DNA of 64,000 nt from Dorea_A amylophila. GTDB lineage: Bacteria > Bacillota > Clostridia > Lachnospirales > Lachnospiraceae. Position numbers and translations under genes: made by a program. This document shows positions 44,199-53,356 of the stretch, piece by piece. Below the pieces are notes generated by a model, which worked only from the letters and a program-made list of their open reading frames with translations, searched no databases and was not told the DNA's origin. Positions within the stretch are counted from its first letter, which is position 1. Each line of letters starts with the position of its first letter. The stretch lies in NCBI RefSeq assembly GCF_025567265.1, contig NZ_JAOQJW010000011.1, positions 57,270-121,269 of the forward strand, in the 5' to 3' direction.

Positions 44199-45138
44199 AA
44201 TTACATTCCTGATACTGGAGTGTATTTTCCTGATACTGACATTATTTTTTGCATGGAAGATTTTTGACCGGGATGTGCCGGAAAAACGAGTGGCGGTGAT
44301 CTTACCGGAATCAGGAGATAACCGGTGGAATTCACTGATTAAAGGGATGAAGCAGTCGGCGAAAATAAACAATCTTCATATGATTATCTGTAATACAGAT
44401 GAAATTGAAAATGCAGAGATGGAAAAAGAAATTATAAAAGAGCAGAAGCACAACAATATAGATGCATTTATCATATGTCCGGCACCGGGAAGTGATACGA
44501 AAGACATGTTAAAAAAACAGTGTGCCAAGATGCCATACACACTGATCATGGAGGATGTATATTCCAAAGAAGGCGGGAATTCCGGTAATCCGGTAATCGG
44601 ACCGGATTATTATAAGATAGGTTCTGAACTTGGAAAGCAGCTGGGAAAGAAGCGGCAGAAAATCGGAGTTGTCGCAAACTGGAAAGAATCAAAGTCAGAT
44701 CAGGATGCGATCCGGGGATTAAGGGATTCACTGAAAGATACCAAAAGTGAGATCGACTGGTATTGTTACCGGAAAAAAGATCAGAATATCTATGAAAAAG
44801 TAAGTAAAAAAGATAAAGTAGATGCAATAGTGGTTCTGGATCCACATGCATTGGAAGAACTAGGCGAGCAGTCTGATGAAGATTCATATCAGGGAGCGGA
44901 CATATATGGCATTGGGAGCAGTGTAAAAGCGGTAGTGTTATTGGATAACGGAAATATCCAGGGACTGGTGGTTCCGGATGCCTATGAGATCGGATATAAA
45001 AGTGTCGGGGAAATGGCACAAAGGCTGGAACACAGATTCTACAGGCTAAAAGGCTATAAGACAGAGATAAAGGTGTTTGACAGAGATGAATTTTCATTAA
45101 ATGATAATTTGGAAAGGTTCTTATATTCTTATGAGTAA
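44185..45138 (+). CDS. Membrane-anchored sugar-binding-like protein (sensor accessory)
   Basis: 317 residues. An N-terminal hydrophobic helix (ITFLILECIFLILTLFFAW) without lipobox or clear cleavage site, then a periplasmic-binding/LacI fold (RVAVILPESGDNRWNSLIKGM, IDAFIICPAPGS, IGVVANWKESKSDQ, GLVVPDAYEIGY). The binding residues are not conserved enough to name the ligand. It is coupled to the kinase by overlap and likely presents ligand state to the Cache domain. Confidence 0.82.
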   Translation: MKKNKITFLILECIFLILTLFFAWKIFDRDVPEKRVAVILPESGDNRWNSLIKGMKQSAKINNLHMIICNTDEIENAEMEKEIIKEQKHNNIDAFIICPAPGSDTKDMLKKQCAKMPYTLIMEDVYSKEGGNSGNPVIGPDYYKIGSELGKQLGKKRQKIGVVANWKESKSDQDAIRGLRDSLKDTKSEIDWYCYRKKDQNIYEKVSKKDKVDAIVVLDPHALEELGEQSDEDSYQGADIYGIGSSVKAVVLLDNGNIQGLVVPDAYEIGYKSVGEMAQRLEHRFYRLKGYKTEIKVFDRDEFSLNDNLERFLYSYE

Positions 45139-46168
45139 AAAAAACAGAAAAAGAAGAAGTATGATAGCAGTTATCCTGCTGATTGCTTTTCTGATTACCG
45201 GATGTGAAGACAAGAGTGTAAAGAGAGATCATATCATCCGGATAGGAGTTGTAACCTATACGCAGGATGATCCATTTATCAATGCTATGACGGATCAGTT
45301 AAAAGAGAATCTGAAAAAAATGGAAACAGATCATATGAAAATCATCACAACGGTAAAAAACGGCGATGATAATCAGCAGGATCAAAATGAGATCGTTGAG
45401 GAGATGATTGACGCCGGCTGTGATGTATTGTGTGTGAATCTGGTTGACAGAACGGCACCATCCCGTATTATCAGGATGGCAAAACAAGAAGATATCCCGG
45501 TTCTCTTTTTTAACAGGGAGCCGGTCAGGGAGGATCTGATGCAATGGGAGAAGCTGTATTATATAGGATGTAACGCAGAGCAGTCCGGGATCATGCAGGG
45601 AGAAATTGTGGCGGATTATATTAAGAATCATCCGGAGGTTGATAAGAATCAGGATGGGAAGATTCAGTATATACTTCTGGAAGGAGAGGCCGGACATCAG
45701 GATGCCATCAGCAGAACAGACTATTCGGTTAAGACCTTGCTTGAACAGGGGATTGATCTTGAAAAATTGAGTTATCAGTTTGCAGACTGGAACCGTGGAC
45801 AGGCTGAAAACAGGATGAGTCGTCTTATTGAACAATATGGAGATAAGATAGAACTGGTTATTTCCAATAATGATGAGATGGCACTGGGAGCAGTGGCAGC
45901 CTGGCAGAAGGCCGGATATGACTGCCGGAACTGGCCTGTCATATTTGGAATTGACGGTCTGGACGATGCGCTGGAGGCAATCAAGACTGGAAAAATGAAG
46001 GGAACCGTCTATAATGATAAAGAGGATCAGGCAATGGAATTGGCGGAATTATCGGTAGAGATTATCTGTGGAAAAGACACAAATCGGAAACATTTAAAGG
46101 AAGGCAGATATTATGTCTCCGAATATTGCCGTGTGGATAGCAGTAATGTAGATCATTTTTTGAAGTAA
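45131..46168 (+). CDS. Galactose/glucose-binding lipoprotein, MglB-like, canonical order
   Basis: About 345 residues; lipobox FLITGC. Motifs run in the normal MglB order: RIGVVTYTQDDPFINAM, CDVLCVNLVD, IPVLFFNREP, YYIGCNAEQSGIMQGE, DKNQDGKIQYILLEGEAGHQ, ISRTDY, FADWNRGQ, ISNNDEMALG, FGIDGLDDA and GTVYND. All usual hexose contacts are present. It overlaps the previous gene by 8 nt. Because the importer has its own binding protein, this one probably serves sensing with the kinase. Confidence 0.9.
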   Translation: MSKKNRKRRSMIAVILLIAFLITGCEDKSVKRDHIIRIGVVTYTQDDPFINAMTDQLKENLKKMETDHMKIITTVKNGDDNQQDQNEIVEEMIDAGCDVLCVNLVDRTAPSRIIRMAKQEDIPVLFFNREPVREDLMQWEKLYYIGCNAEQSGIMQGEIVADYIKNHPEVDKNQDGKIQYILLEGEAGHQDAISRTDYSVKTLLEQGIDLEKLSYQFADWNRGQAENRMSRLIEQYGDKIELVISNNDEMALGAVAAWQKAGYDCRNWPVIFGIDGLDDALEAIKTGKMKGTVYNDKEDQAMELAELSVEIICGKDTNRKHLKEGRYYVSEYCRVDSSNVDHFLK

Positions 46169-46185
46169 TAATGAGGAAATAGAAA

Positions 46186-46755
46186 ATGGATAACGCATGG
46201 ATAATTGCATTTTACAAAGAAACAGATCCGGTAAAAAGACTGGAGTTATTAAAAGCAAATACCGGCGACGGAGAGTCGGAGAAAGACAAATACCGGAAAC
46301 AGTTATGGATTGCAAGATATGGAAAACGAACACCCGTAAAAGATGAATTTATGAGGTGTCTTATGGAAATGAAATATCTGGCAGAGGGTACGACAGTGGA
46401 TCTGGGAGGAAAACGGAGAAAGCAGGGAGCGAAGATAGCTGCCACTTTGGGGCTGTCAGAATCACTGCTTCAGGAAAAAGTATATAAGGAAATTCTTTTG
46501 CAGGAGCTTCAGAATGTCTTTCTGAAATTCATTGAAGTCAGCAGGGGAGGAAGAGCATTTACGTCACTTGTATTTGGAATGGGACAGATGTCAGAAGAAG
46601 GAGTGACAAAAAAGATTGCGCAGCAGATTAGTATGATCGCTTTTCGTGCACCGCATCTGCTTCATATGGAGAAAGAGTTTGCGCTGTTACAGGAGGCGGC
46701 GCTTGAGGCTTTCAGGCAGGTATATCCGAACAGGGAACATTTCCTGAAAAAATAA
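46186..46755 (+). CDS. Uncharacterised helical protein
   Basis: 189 residues, mostly helical, soluble, no motif I can name (possibly a DUF6553-type protein, from memory). The stretch GGRAFTSLVFGMGQMSEEGV is the most distinctive. It follows the sugar-sensing operon by 17 nt with GAGGAAATAG as its site, so it may be its last gene. Role unknown. Confidence 0.6.
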   Translation: MDNAWIIAFYKETDPVKRLELLKANTGDGESEKDKYRKQLWIARYGKRTPVKDEFMRCLMEMKYLAEGTTVDLGGKRRKQGAKIAATLGLSESLLQEKVYKEILLQELQNVFLKFIEVSRGGRAFTSLVFGMGQMSEEGVTKKIAQQISMIAFRAPHLLHMEKEFALLQEAALEAFRQVYPNREHFLKK

Positions 46756-46804
46756 AGATAGCAGTCATGTATAGTAGATGAAAAGAGCAAATGTTCGGAA
46801 AAGC

Positions 46805-46833
46805 TTGAAAACAAGAACGCTTGTTTGTATAAT
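46805..46833 (+). promoter_or_regulatory. Promoter with LexA-box-like site; probable leaderless start
   Basis: TTGAAA (46805-46810), a 17-nt spacer and TATAAT (46828-46833). GAACGCTTGTTT (46816-46827) fills the spacer and is one base from GAAC-N4-GTTC. The ATG of the next gene is only 6 nt past the -10 box. Confidence 0.65.
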
Positions 46834-46839
46834 AAAACT

Positions 46840-48366
46840 ATGAATATAGAAATCAAAAACAGTAATTATACAACGCAGGAGAAATTACAGATTCTCGCTG
46901 ATGCGGCAAAATATGATGTGGCATGTACGTCAAGTGGTTCCAGCCGCCGTGGAAAGAAAGGAGAACTCGGCAATACAGAGGCATGCGGCATCTGTCACAG
47001 TTTTGCAGCGGACGGAAGATGTATTTCTTTATTAAAGATTCTGATGACAAATCATTGTGCCTATGATTGTAAATATTGCATTAATCGTGCAAGTAACGAT
47101 GTGAAACGGGCAACATTTACACCCGAAGAGATCTGTGAACTGACGATTGAGTTTTATAGGCGTAACTATATAGAAGGTCTTTTCTTAAGCTCCGGAGTTT
47201 TGAAAAATCCGACATACACGATGGAAAAGATGTGTGAGACTTTACTGCTGCTTCGCACAAAATATCATTTTAACGGATATATCCATGTGAAGACGATTCC
47301 GGGAGCTTCGGATGAACTTCTTGCCGCAGCGGGATATCTGGCCGACCGTATCAGTGTGAATCTGGAACTTCCGACGGAAGAGAGTCTTCGGACTCTTGCA
47401 CCGAATAAGCCAATGAAGACAATCCTTAATCCTATGGGAAAGGTTCAGAATACAATTGCTGCACACCGGATGGCCATCGGAAAGACAGCATATATGGAAA
47501 GAAGCAGGGGAAATCAACTGTTAAATAACGGCATTTTTTCGGAAATATCCAAAAGGAATTATCGGGAAAGCCTGGAAGAAAAAAAGAAGACAGACAGACT
47601 GTCGGATGGAAAGGACGGAACTTTGCCTTCTCAAAAAGAAATGGGGAGAGTGGATGGACTCCTTACATGGGACAATGCATATCAGTTAGCACCCCATGAT
47701 ATGTCTGGTTTAAAGCGTCGTTTTGCACCTGCTGGGCAGAGTACACAGATGATCATCGGTGCGACGGGGGAAAGTGACTATACATTATTGCAGACGACCC
47801 AGCAGTTGTATCAGGGCTTTGATCTGAAACGAGTGTTTTACTCAGCATATATTCCGCTGAATGAGGATGATGCACTGCCGGGGCTTGGAACACCGACACC
47901 GCTTTTGCGTGAACACCGCCTCTATCAGGCAGATTGGCTGCTTAGATTTTATGGATTCCAGGCAGGTGAATTATTGTCGGAAGAAAAGCCGGATTTCAAT
48001 GAACTGATCGATCCAAAGTGTGACTGGGCATTACGCCATCTCGAACAATTTCCTGTGGAAATAGAGACTGCAAGTTATGCAAGACTGCTTCGGGTACCGG
48101 GAATCGGTCCCAAATCCGCCAGCCGGATCACACATGCAAGACGGTATGGAAGACTGGATTTTGCAAGTTTAAAGAAGATGGGTGTGGTACTTAAGCGGGC
48201 GCATTATTTTATTACCTGTGGGGGAAAACAGATGTATCATACACCGGTTGAAGTATCGTATATTATGAGACAACTGGTGAGTGTAGATAAGAAAGATGTA
48301 TGGAATATAGAACATTCCAATGAATCTTATGTGCAATTGTCGTTGGCAGACTTTGGGATAGGGTAG
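46840..48366 (+). CDS. Putative DNA modification/repair radical SAM protein
   Basis: About 508 residues. The radical SAM cluster is HCAYDCKYC. The C-terminus has a helix-hairpin-helix motif (LLRVPGIGPKSASRI), a DNA-binding element. This is the radical SAM member of a two-gene repair pair found in anaerobes, with the next gene as partner (the rSAM family linked to uracil-DNA-glycosylase-like proteins). There is no Shine-Dalgarno site, and the ATG falls where transcription should start, so the mRNA may be leaderless. Confidence 0.88.
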   Translation: MNIEIKNSNYTTQEKLQILADAAKYDVACTSSGSSRRGKKGELGNTEACGICHSFAADGRCISLLKILMTNHCAYDCKYCINRASNDVKRATFTPEEICELTIEFYRRNYIEGLFLSSGVLKNPTYTMEKMCETLLLLRTKYHFNGYIHVKTIPGASDELLAAAGYLADRISVNLELPTEESLRTLAPNKPMKTILNPMGKVQNTIAAHRMAIGKTAYMERSRGNQLLNNGIFSEISKRNYRESLEEKKKTDRLSDGKDGTLPSQKEMGRVDGLLTWDNAYQLAPHDMSGLKRRFAPAGQSTQMIIGATGESDYTLLQTTQQLYQGFDLKRVFYSAYIPLNEDDALPGLGTPTPLLREHRLYQADWLLRFYGFQAGELLSEEKPDFNELIDPKCDWALRHLEQFPVEIETASYARLLRVPGIGPKSASRITHARRYGRLDFASLKKMGVVLKRAHYFITCGGKQMYHTPVEVSYIMRQLVSVDKKDVWNIEHSNESYVQLSLADFGIG

Positions 48367-48372
48367 GAAATT

Positions 48373-49146
48373 ATGAAGATATATACTTGTAAGGATCGTC
48401 TGGAGGACATTATGACCTGCATCTATGATGCCTGGTCGGAAGCTTTACGAATCGGTCATGATCAGATACAATTAAAGAAAGAACCGATATTACAGCAGAC
48501 AATGTTTGATGAATATGTCCATGTAGATGGGGATAATGTGAAAGCAGAAAAAGTAATCCGTTCTGTTCGCAGGGATATTTCCGATGAAGCATATCTGGAT
48601 GTATATTATGCAACCCTTTCTGCGGAGGAAGATGCGTTACAGGCAATTTATAATTTCCTGCGTGTCGGATTTGCAGTGGGAAGTAAGGTACTGGAACAGT
48701 ATTCGAATCCTCATGTGATGCGCATGTTGGAACTTCGGCGGAAAGTCGGTAATGAAAGCCATCATTTTAATGAATTTGCACGATTCCAGTCGCTGGACAG
48801 AAAGGTCTATGTCAGTCATCTGGAACCCAAAAGTGATGTGATCATGCTGGTTGGCAGACATTTTGCGGACCGGATGCCATCAGAACATTGGATGATCATA
48901 GATGATAACCGGAAAACAGCATGCGTACATCCAAAAGATGGAACAAACTATTTGCGTTATCTGACGGATGACGAATTTGAGTCACTTCGTAAAACAGAAC
49001 AGTATGAAGATGAATATACAGAGATGTGGAAGACGTTTTTTCAGGCGGTTGCGATCAAAGAGAGGGAGAATTATGTGTGTCAGAGGAATTTGTTCCCAAT
49101 CTGGAAGAGGAAGCATGCGGTGGAATTCAGAACGCTAAGGATATGA
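48373..49146 (+). CDS. DUF4130-type partner of the radical SAM repair protein
   Basis: 257 residues. It starts MKIYTCKDRLEDIMTCIYDA and has the conserved VMRMLELRRKVGNESHHFNEFARF and HFADRMPSEHWMIIDDNR. This is the partner family (TIGR03915-like) seen next to the rSAM_link_UDG proteins, related to uracil-DNA glycosylases. It begins 6 nt after the radical SAM gene. The reaction of the pair is not known. Confidence 0.87.
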   Translation: MKIYTCKDRLEDIMTCIYDAWSEALRIGHDQIQLKKEPILQQTMFDEYVHVDGDNVKAEKVIRSVRRDISDEAYLDVYYATLSAEEDALQAIYNFLRVGFAVGSKVLEQYSNPHVMRMLELRRKVGNESHHFNEFARFQSLDRKVYVSHLEPKSDVIMLVGRHFADRMPSEHWMIIDDNRKTACVHPKDGTNYLRYLTDDEFESLRKTEQYEDEYTEMWKTFFQAVAIKERENYVCQRNLFPIWKRKHAVEFRTLRI

Positions 49147-49215
49147 GCATAAAAACTTGCGAATCCTGAAAGAAATATCTGTCAGGAAGAGAATCATTGA
49201 AAGGGGAACAAATCA

Positions 49216-49845
49216 ATGCAGCAAAATTTAAAAGTGTTAATGTTAAATGGAAGCCCACGGGCTAATGGCAATACATCTGTTGCATTAAAAGAAATGGAAC
49301 AGGTATTTAAAGATAACGGAATCGAGACAGAGATCATACTGGTCGGCAATAAAGATATTCGAGGCTGTCTCTCCTGTGGTTCCTGCTATGAGAAAGGCAA
49401 ATGTGTATTCAACGATATGGTAAATGAACTGGCACTAAAGTTTGAAGAAGCCGATGGACTTGTCGTTGCAAGCCCGGTATATTATGCGTCAGCAAATGCG
49501 ACACTGATTGCCTGTCTTGATCGTTTGTTCTACAGCAGTCATTTTGACAAGACGATGAAAGTCGGAGCAAGTGTTGTATGTGCGAGACGCGGTGGTTGTT
49601 CAGCAACATTTGATGAATTGAACAAGTATTTTACAATCTCCGGAATGCCGGTTGCATCAAGCCAGTATTGGAACAGCATTCATGGACGTATGCCGGGTGA
49701 GTCAGAGCAGGACGGAGAAGGAAAACAGACGATGCGTACACTTGCAAGAAATATGACATTCTTGATGAAGAGTATTGCGCTTGGAAAAGAACAGTTCGGA
49801 TTACCGGAAAAGGAAGAACGAATTGCGACACATTTTATACGGTAA
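49216..49845 (+). CDS. Flavodoxin-fold NADPH-dependent FMN reductase family protein
   Basis: 209 residues. The FMN phosphate loop is LNGSPRANGNTSVAL. CLSCGSCYEKGKCVFND has a compact cysteine set like that of iron-sulfur flavoproteins. SPVYYASANATLIACLDR binds the isoalloxazine ring. Probably an electron-transfer flavoprotein. Start with AAGGGGA. Confidence 0.88.
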   Translation: MQQNLKVLMLNGSPRANGNTSVALKEMEQVFKDNGIETEIILVGNKDIRGCLSCGSCYEKGKCVFNDMVNELALKFEEADGLVVASPVYYASANATLIACLDRLFYSSHFDKTMKVGASVVCARRGGCSATFDELNKYFTISGMPVASSQYWNSIHGRMPGESEQDGEGKQTMRTLARNMTFLMKSIALGKEQFGLPEKEERIATHFIR

Positions 49846-49864
49846 TGGGATTGGAGAAAAGCAA

Positions 49865-50386
49865 ATGACAGATACACATATTTCAGAAAGATATGAATTT
49901 AGAAACATAAAACAGAACGAAGCAGAAGAAGCAGCAGAGATCGAAAGGATCTGTTTTCCGCCGAATGAAGCCTGTTCTAAGAAGCATATGAAAGACCGTG
50001 TTGCCGGAATTGCGGATTTATTTCTGGTAGCGATTGATAAAGAAAATGGAAAGATGGCAGGTTTTTTAAATGGACTAGCAACGGATGATGAGATATTAAA
50101 GGACGAGTTCTTTACAGATGCCAGTCTGCATAACCCGGAAGGCAAGAATGTCATGCTTCTGGGATTGGATGTACTGCCGGAATATCGCAGTCAGGGACTT
50201 GCAAGAGAACTGGTACGCCGGTATCTCGAAAGAGAATGGGGAAGGGGAAGAAAAGAGATTATCCTTACCTGTCTGGAATCGAAGGTAGCGATGTATGAGA
50301 AATTCGGATTTAAAGATAAAGGAATCGCGCAGTCAACCTGGGGCGGGGAAGAATGGCATGAGATGGGTGTAAAGAATCAGAATTAG
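49865..50386 (+). CDS. GNAT-family N-acetyltransferase
   Basis: About 173 residues. The acetyl-CoA motif reads LGLDVLPEYRSQGLARELVRRYL (Q/RxxGxA), followed by IILTCLESKVAMYEKFGF. It resembles arylalkylamine-type acetyltransferases. ATG 49865 follows GGAGAAAAG; the frame is open upstream into the flavoprotein gene. Substrate unknown. Confidence 0.87.
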   Translation: MTDTHISERYEFRNIKQNEAEEAAEIERICFPPNEACSKKHMKDRVAGIADLFLVAIDKENGKMAGFLNGLATDDEILKDEFFTDASLHNPEGKNVMLLGLDVLPEYRSQGLARELVRRYLEREWGRGRKEIILTCLESKVAMYEKFGFKDKGIAQSTWGGEEWHEMGVKNQN

Positions 50387-50445
50387 AACACTGGAAAAGA
50401 TGTATCAGCAAGAGAATAAATAGGCAAGAATACGGGAGGTACAAT

Positions 50446-50661
50446 GTGAGCAAAATAGTAAATATAAATTCCACATCAACAAAAGAAGAACAGTTAAAAG
50501 ACCTGATAACATCCATCCAACAAGTAAAAGATTCTCTGGTAAATATACTGGATGAATATGAAGAAGACGGTGAAGCGGATAAAGCAGACACTCTGACGGA
50601 AGCGTTGGATGCATTGGAAGATGCATACGATGTGGTTAATGATGTACTGTTAGATGACTGA
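50446..50661 (+). CDS. Small acidic helical protein
   Basis: 71 residues from a GTG start with GGGAGGTAC upstream. Very acidic, two predicted helices (EEQLKDLITSIQQVKDSLVN and TEALDALEDAYDVVNDVLLD). No known family is recognised. The good ribosome site and codon pattern support a real gene. Confidence 0.6.
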   Translation: MSKIVNINSTSTKEEQLKDLITSIQQVKDSLVNILDEYEEDGEADKADTLTEALDALEDAYDVVNDVLLDD

Positions 50662-50797
50662 TAAAATAATAAAAAATAGTCTGGAAGCTATAGTCTGAAA
50701 TCAGAAAAGAATCCCTGAGATCACAGTAAAACGACAACTTTATCAACTCTACATACGGCTTCCTGAACTGGAGAAAGATTGCGAATGAAAAGTTTAA

Positions 50798-50818
50798 TCC
50801 CCCAGCTATGCTGGGGGA
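50798..50818. other. Strong hairpin between convergent genes
   Basis: TCCCCCAGC-TAT-GCTGGGGGA, 9 bp perfect with a 3-nt loop. T-rich sequence lies on both sides, so it may end transcription of the minus-strand TIR gene. It also resembles solo IS200-type subterminal hairpins. Confidence 0.5.
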
Positions 50819-50845
50819 GAATAGTTTTATATTGAAACATGGAAG

Positions 50846-53161
50846 TTATGTTTCGCGACTTTGAATATATCTCTTATATTCTTCTTCAGACCAGCGCCGG
50901 TATTCGGCAGCTTCGTCGTTTTTACCCTGCTTTTCCAAAATCTTAGATTTGATATCATAAAGCCAGTATTTCCGGCAATTTTCTTCACCATAATATTCAT
51001 ATTCATAAGTAAAAGCCTGCTCCAACGCATTCGTAGCTTTTGTGCAGTCATTCAAATCAAGATAGGCTTCTGCGATACAGATATAGGCAGGTACACAGAT
51101 ACCAATCTCGTTAATCCGCAGGAAACGCCTGATGGCTTCTTCATAATATTGAATGGCCTTTTCTGTCTCTTTCATCTTAGTCAGCACACTGGCACTGTTG
51201 AAATATGCCCAGGCGATCAGCACATTGTCGTCTGAAAGCGTTTCTTTACGGAGCTGCAGAGAATGTTCAAAATAAGAAAAAGCCTGTTCAAAGTCATCCG
51301 TATGATATTTTGCCCATCCCATCATAGAATAACTTCTGGAGAGCTGCTGCTTCTTTTCTAAAGAATCCGGAAGGTCTTTCAGTAGGGAAAGGGACAACGC
51401 AGCTTCAGAAGAAAGTCCATCATATTGTTCAAGGCAGCGCAGCTGATTTGAAATGTAGTAGTGATACCAGCTGGCTTTCAGTGGCTTCGGATTCAGCGTC
51501 AGAAGCCGTTTCATGATGGCAATACTTTTGTCTCGTATAAAATATTCGGCATAAGCTTCCGCAAGATGTTCCATGAATGGAATATCAAAAGAGCGGGATG
51601 GACTGCACCATTTCAGATAGTAAGCTTCCGCAAGTGAGAGCAGGGTACGCTTTTCCGTTGACTTCAAATGTGTAAAAGATGAGAGCTGTCTGGTCAGATT
51701 CTGGATATAAATCTGGCAGTCATCTACAAAATCAGGATCATTTTTCTGAATGGTATTGACGATGAGCGGATGCAGGGATATCACATCGGTAATGTAATTA
51801 TACTGGATAAAACTGGAATCAATCAGTTCATCTATCAACATAAAATCATCTAGTTCTGTTAAGTCAAAAAAAGTCTCTGTTTCAATACCTTCTACCGGAA
51901 GAAGTGCCATATTTTTCAAGATGGAGAGTTTCTCTTCTGTAAGGCTGCCCAGGTGGAACAGATCTGTCATTACATTCAGGATATGTTCCATTACTATGTG
52001 AGAACGTCTGGAGGCAGGAGTTTCTTTTCCATTGAAAAAGTCCAGCATACTGGCAGGGGACATTCTGGAGGCTTGCATTTGTCTGGCCAGAAGTTCGATG
52101 CCGTAGGTGTGATGGGCAATCTTATCAAAAATCTGCAAGAGAATCATATCATCGCCAGACTGTAGAGGGCGTTTATAAAATTTCTGAAACAAAGCAATAA
52201 GATCTTCCGGATTGTCCATTGGATGAATGGAAAGTTCCTGATATCCATCTTTTTCACGACTGATACGGGTAGTGAAAATTACAGAATATGGTCCCTCCAG
52301 AAGTTCCTGTGTGCGTTCATCTTCGGCATCAAAATTGTCGATGATAAGAAGTGTATGTTTATCACAGTGTTCTTTTAAATAATTCAGCTTTTTATAATAA
52401 TAAGTTTCCCGTGCCTGAGGAGTTGTAAGGTCTTGTTTCTCATTTTCCAGACCATGGATGAGAAGAAACTGATCTGTGATGATCATATCTTCCAGCGTAC
52501 TGTTGTAAGTGAACCAGAGAATGGTTCGGTATTCGTTCTGAAATTTCAGTCCATATTGTCTGGCAAGTTCACTTTTTCCAATGCCACCGGTTCCGCATAA
52601 AAATAATTTATTGTTGTCGCTATGAAGTAAACGGTATATTTCGTTAAGTTCAGATGCCCGGCCAACAAAATTTGTGTTGTGTACAAGGGTGGTACTGTGT
52701 ATGCTCTGAACCTGAACGACCGGTTGGGCATTGTTGTTCCATTCACTGCTTTGAATCCAATAAGAAATTCTGGATACAAGGGCATTGATACGGTCTTCTT
52801 CTGGCGGTTCGGTACCATCCAGAAAATGAATCCGTCCAAGGTAATACCGGACATCATCCGATATTTCCCTGTTATCGGTTCGGAAAGGTAACAGGCGGAT
52901 GGATTCATGTTGATGGAACCGGTTAAAAGCACAGTCAATTTCATTGAGTACATGGGCAGAGTGAGAAGACTGCTCATTCATAACCAGAAGGAAGACTTTG
53001 CATGTATTGATTGCTTTAACAATATCTCCGGCATAGCTTGAATCTACATCCCGTGGGGCATACCAGCATTTGATTCCGTGACTTTCCAGTGCCGCTACAA
53101 TATGTTCCACAAGTTCAGCAGATGAGTTTCGATGATAACTGATAAATACTTCGTGCTGCAT
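50846..53161 (-). CDS. TIR-STAND(NB-ARC)-TPR protein, probable immune NTPase
   Basis: About 771 residues. The start is ATG at 53161 (GAGGTG upstream); an in-frame GTG further upstream lacks a site. TIR domain 1-140: VFISYHRNSSAELVEHI, WYAPRDV and HVLNEIDCAF with the probable NADase Glu74. NB-ARC-like NTPase: GRASELNEI, P-loop GTGGIGKSE, Walker B TLLIIDNFD, sensor SVIFTTRIS and a winged-helix part. The C-terminus has tetratricopeptide-like repeats (SYSMMGWAKYHTDDFEQAFS, AWAYFNSASVLTKMKETEKA). The layout matches bacterial NLR-like defence proteins. In these, ligand binding triggers oligomerisation and NAD+ loss. Ligand unknown; it stands alone. Confidence 0.9.
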   Translation of the reverse strand: MQHEVFISYHRNSSAELVEHIVAALESHGIKCWYAPRDVDSSYAGDIVKAINTCKVFLLVMNEQSSHSAHVLNEIDCAFNRFHQHESIRLLPFRTDNREISDDVRYYLGRIHFLDGTEPPEEDRINALVSRISYWIQSSEWNNNAQPVVQVQSIHSTTLVHNTNFVGRASELNEIYRLLHSDNNKLFLCGTGGIGKSELARQYGLKFQNEYRTILWFTYNSTLEDMIITDQFLLIHGLENEKQDLTTPQARETYYYKKLNYLKEHCDKHTLLIIDNFDAEDERTQELLEGPYSVIFTTRISREKDGYQELSIHPMDNPEDLIALFQKFYKRPLQSGDDMILLQIFDKIAHHTYGIELLARQMQASRMSPASMLDFFNGKETPASRRSHIVMEHILNVMTDLFHLGSLTEEKLSILKNMALLPVEGIETETFFDLTELDDFMLIDELIDSSFIQYNYITDVISLHPLIVNTIQKNDPDFVDDCQIYIQNLTRQLSSFTHLKSTEKRTLLSLAEAYYLKWCSPSRSFDIPFMEHLAEAYAEYFIRDKSIAIMKRLLTLNPKPLKASWYHYYISNQLRCLEQYDGLSSEAALSLSLLKDLPDSLEKKQQLSRSYSMMGWAKYHTDDFEQAFSYFEHSLQLRKETLSDDNVLIAWAYFNSASVLTKMKETEKAIQYYEEAIRRFLRINEIGICVPAYICIAEAYLDLNDCTKATNALEQAFTYEYEYYGEENCRKYWLYDIKSKILEKQGKNDEAAEYRRWSEEEYKRYIQSRET

Positions 53162-53356
53162 AAAAGCACCTCGTTTCTGTATTGATAATAATTCTATTTT
53201 AGCATATGACAAACAACGGGGAAACTGTAAAAACGGTGAAACCAAGGAAGTGGGACATTGACGTCCCACTCCTTTTGATATAAACTATTATCTATATGTC
53301 TATAGTAAAATATAGACGTTATATTATAGTTAAAAGAGTAAGGAGAGTACATACGA

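Noticed and set aside
45299..45835. Minus-strand frame over the MglB-like gene
   Set aside because: Shadow of a conserved lipoprotein gene; no start site.
50798..50818. Hairpin as the end of a second IS200 element
   Set aside because: No transposase, partner hairpin or TnpB is nearby. A terminator explains it as well.
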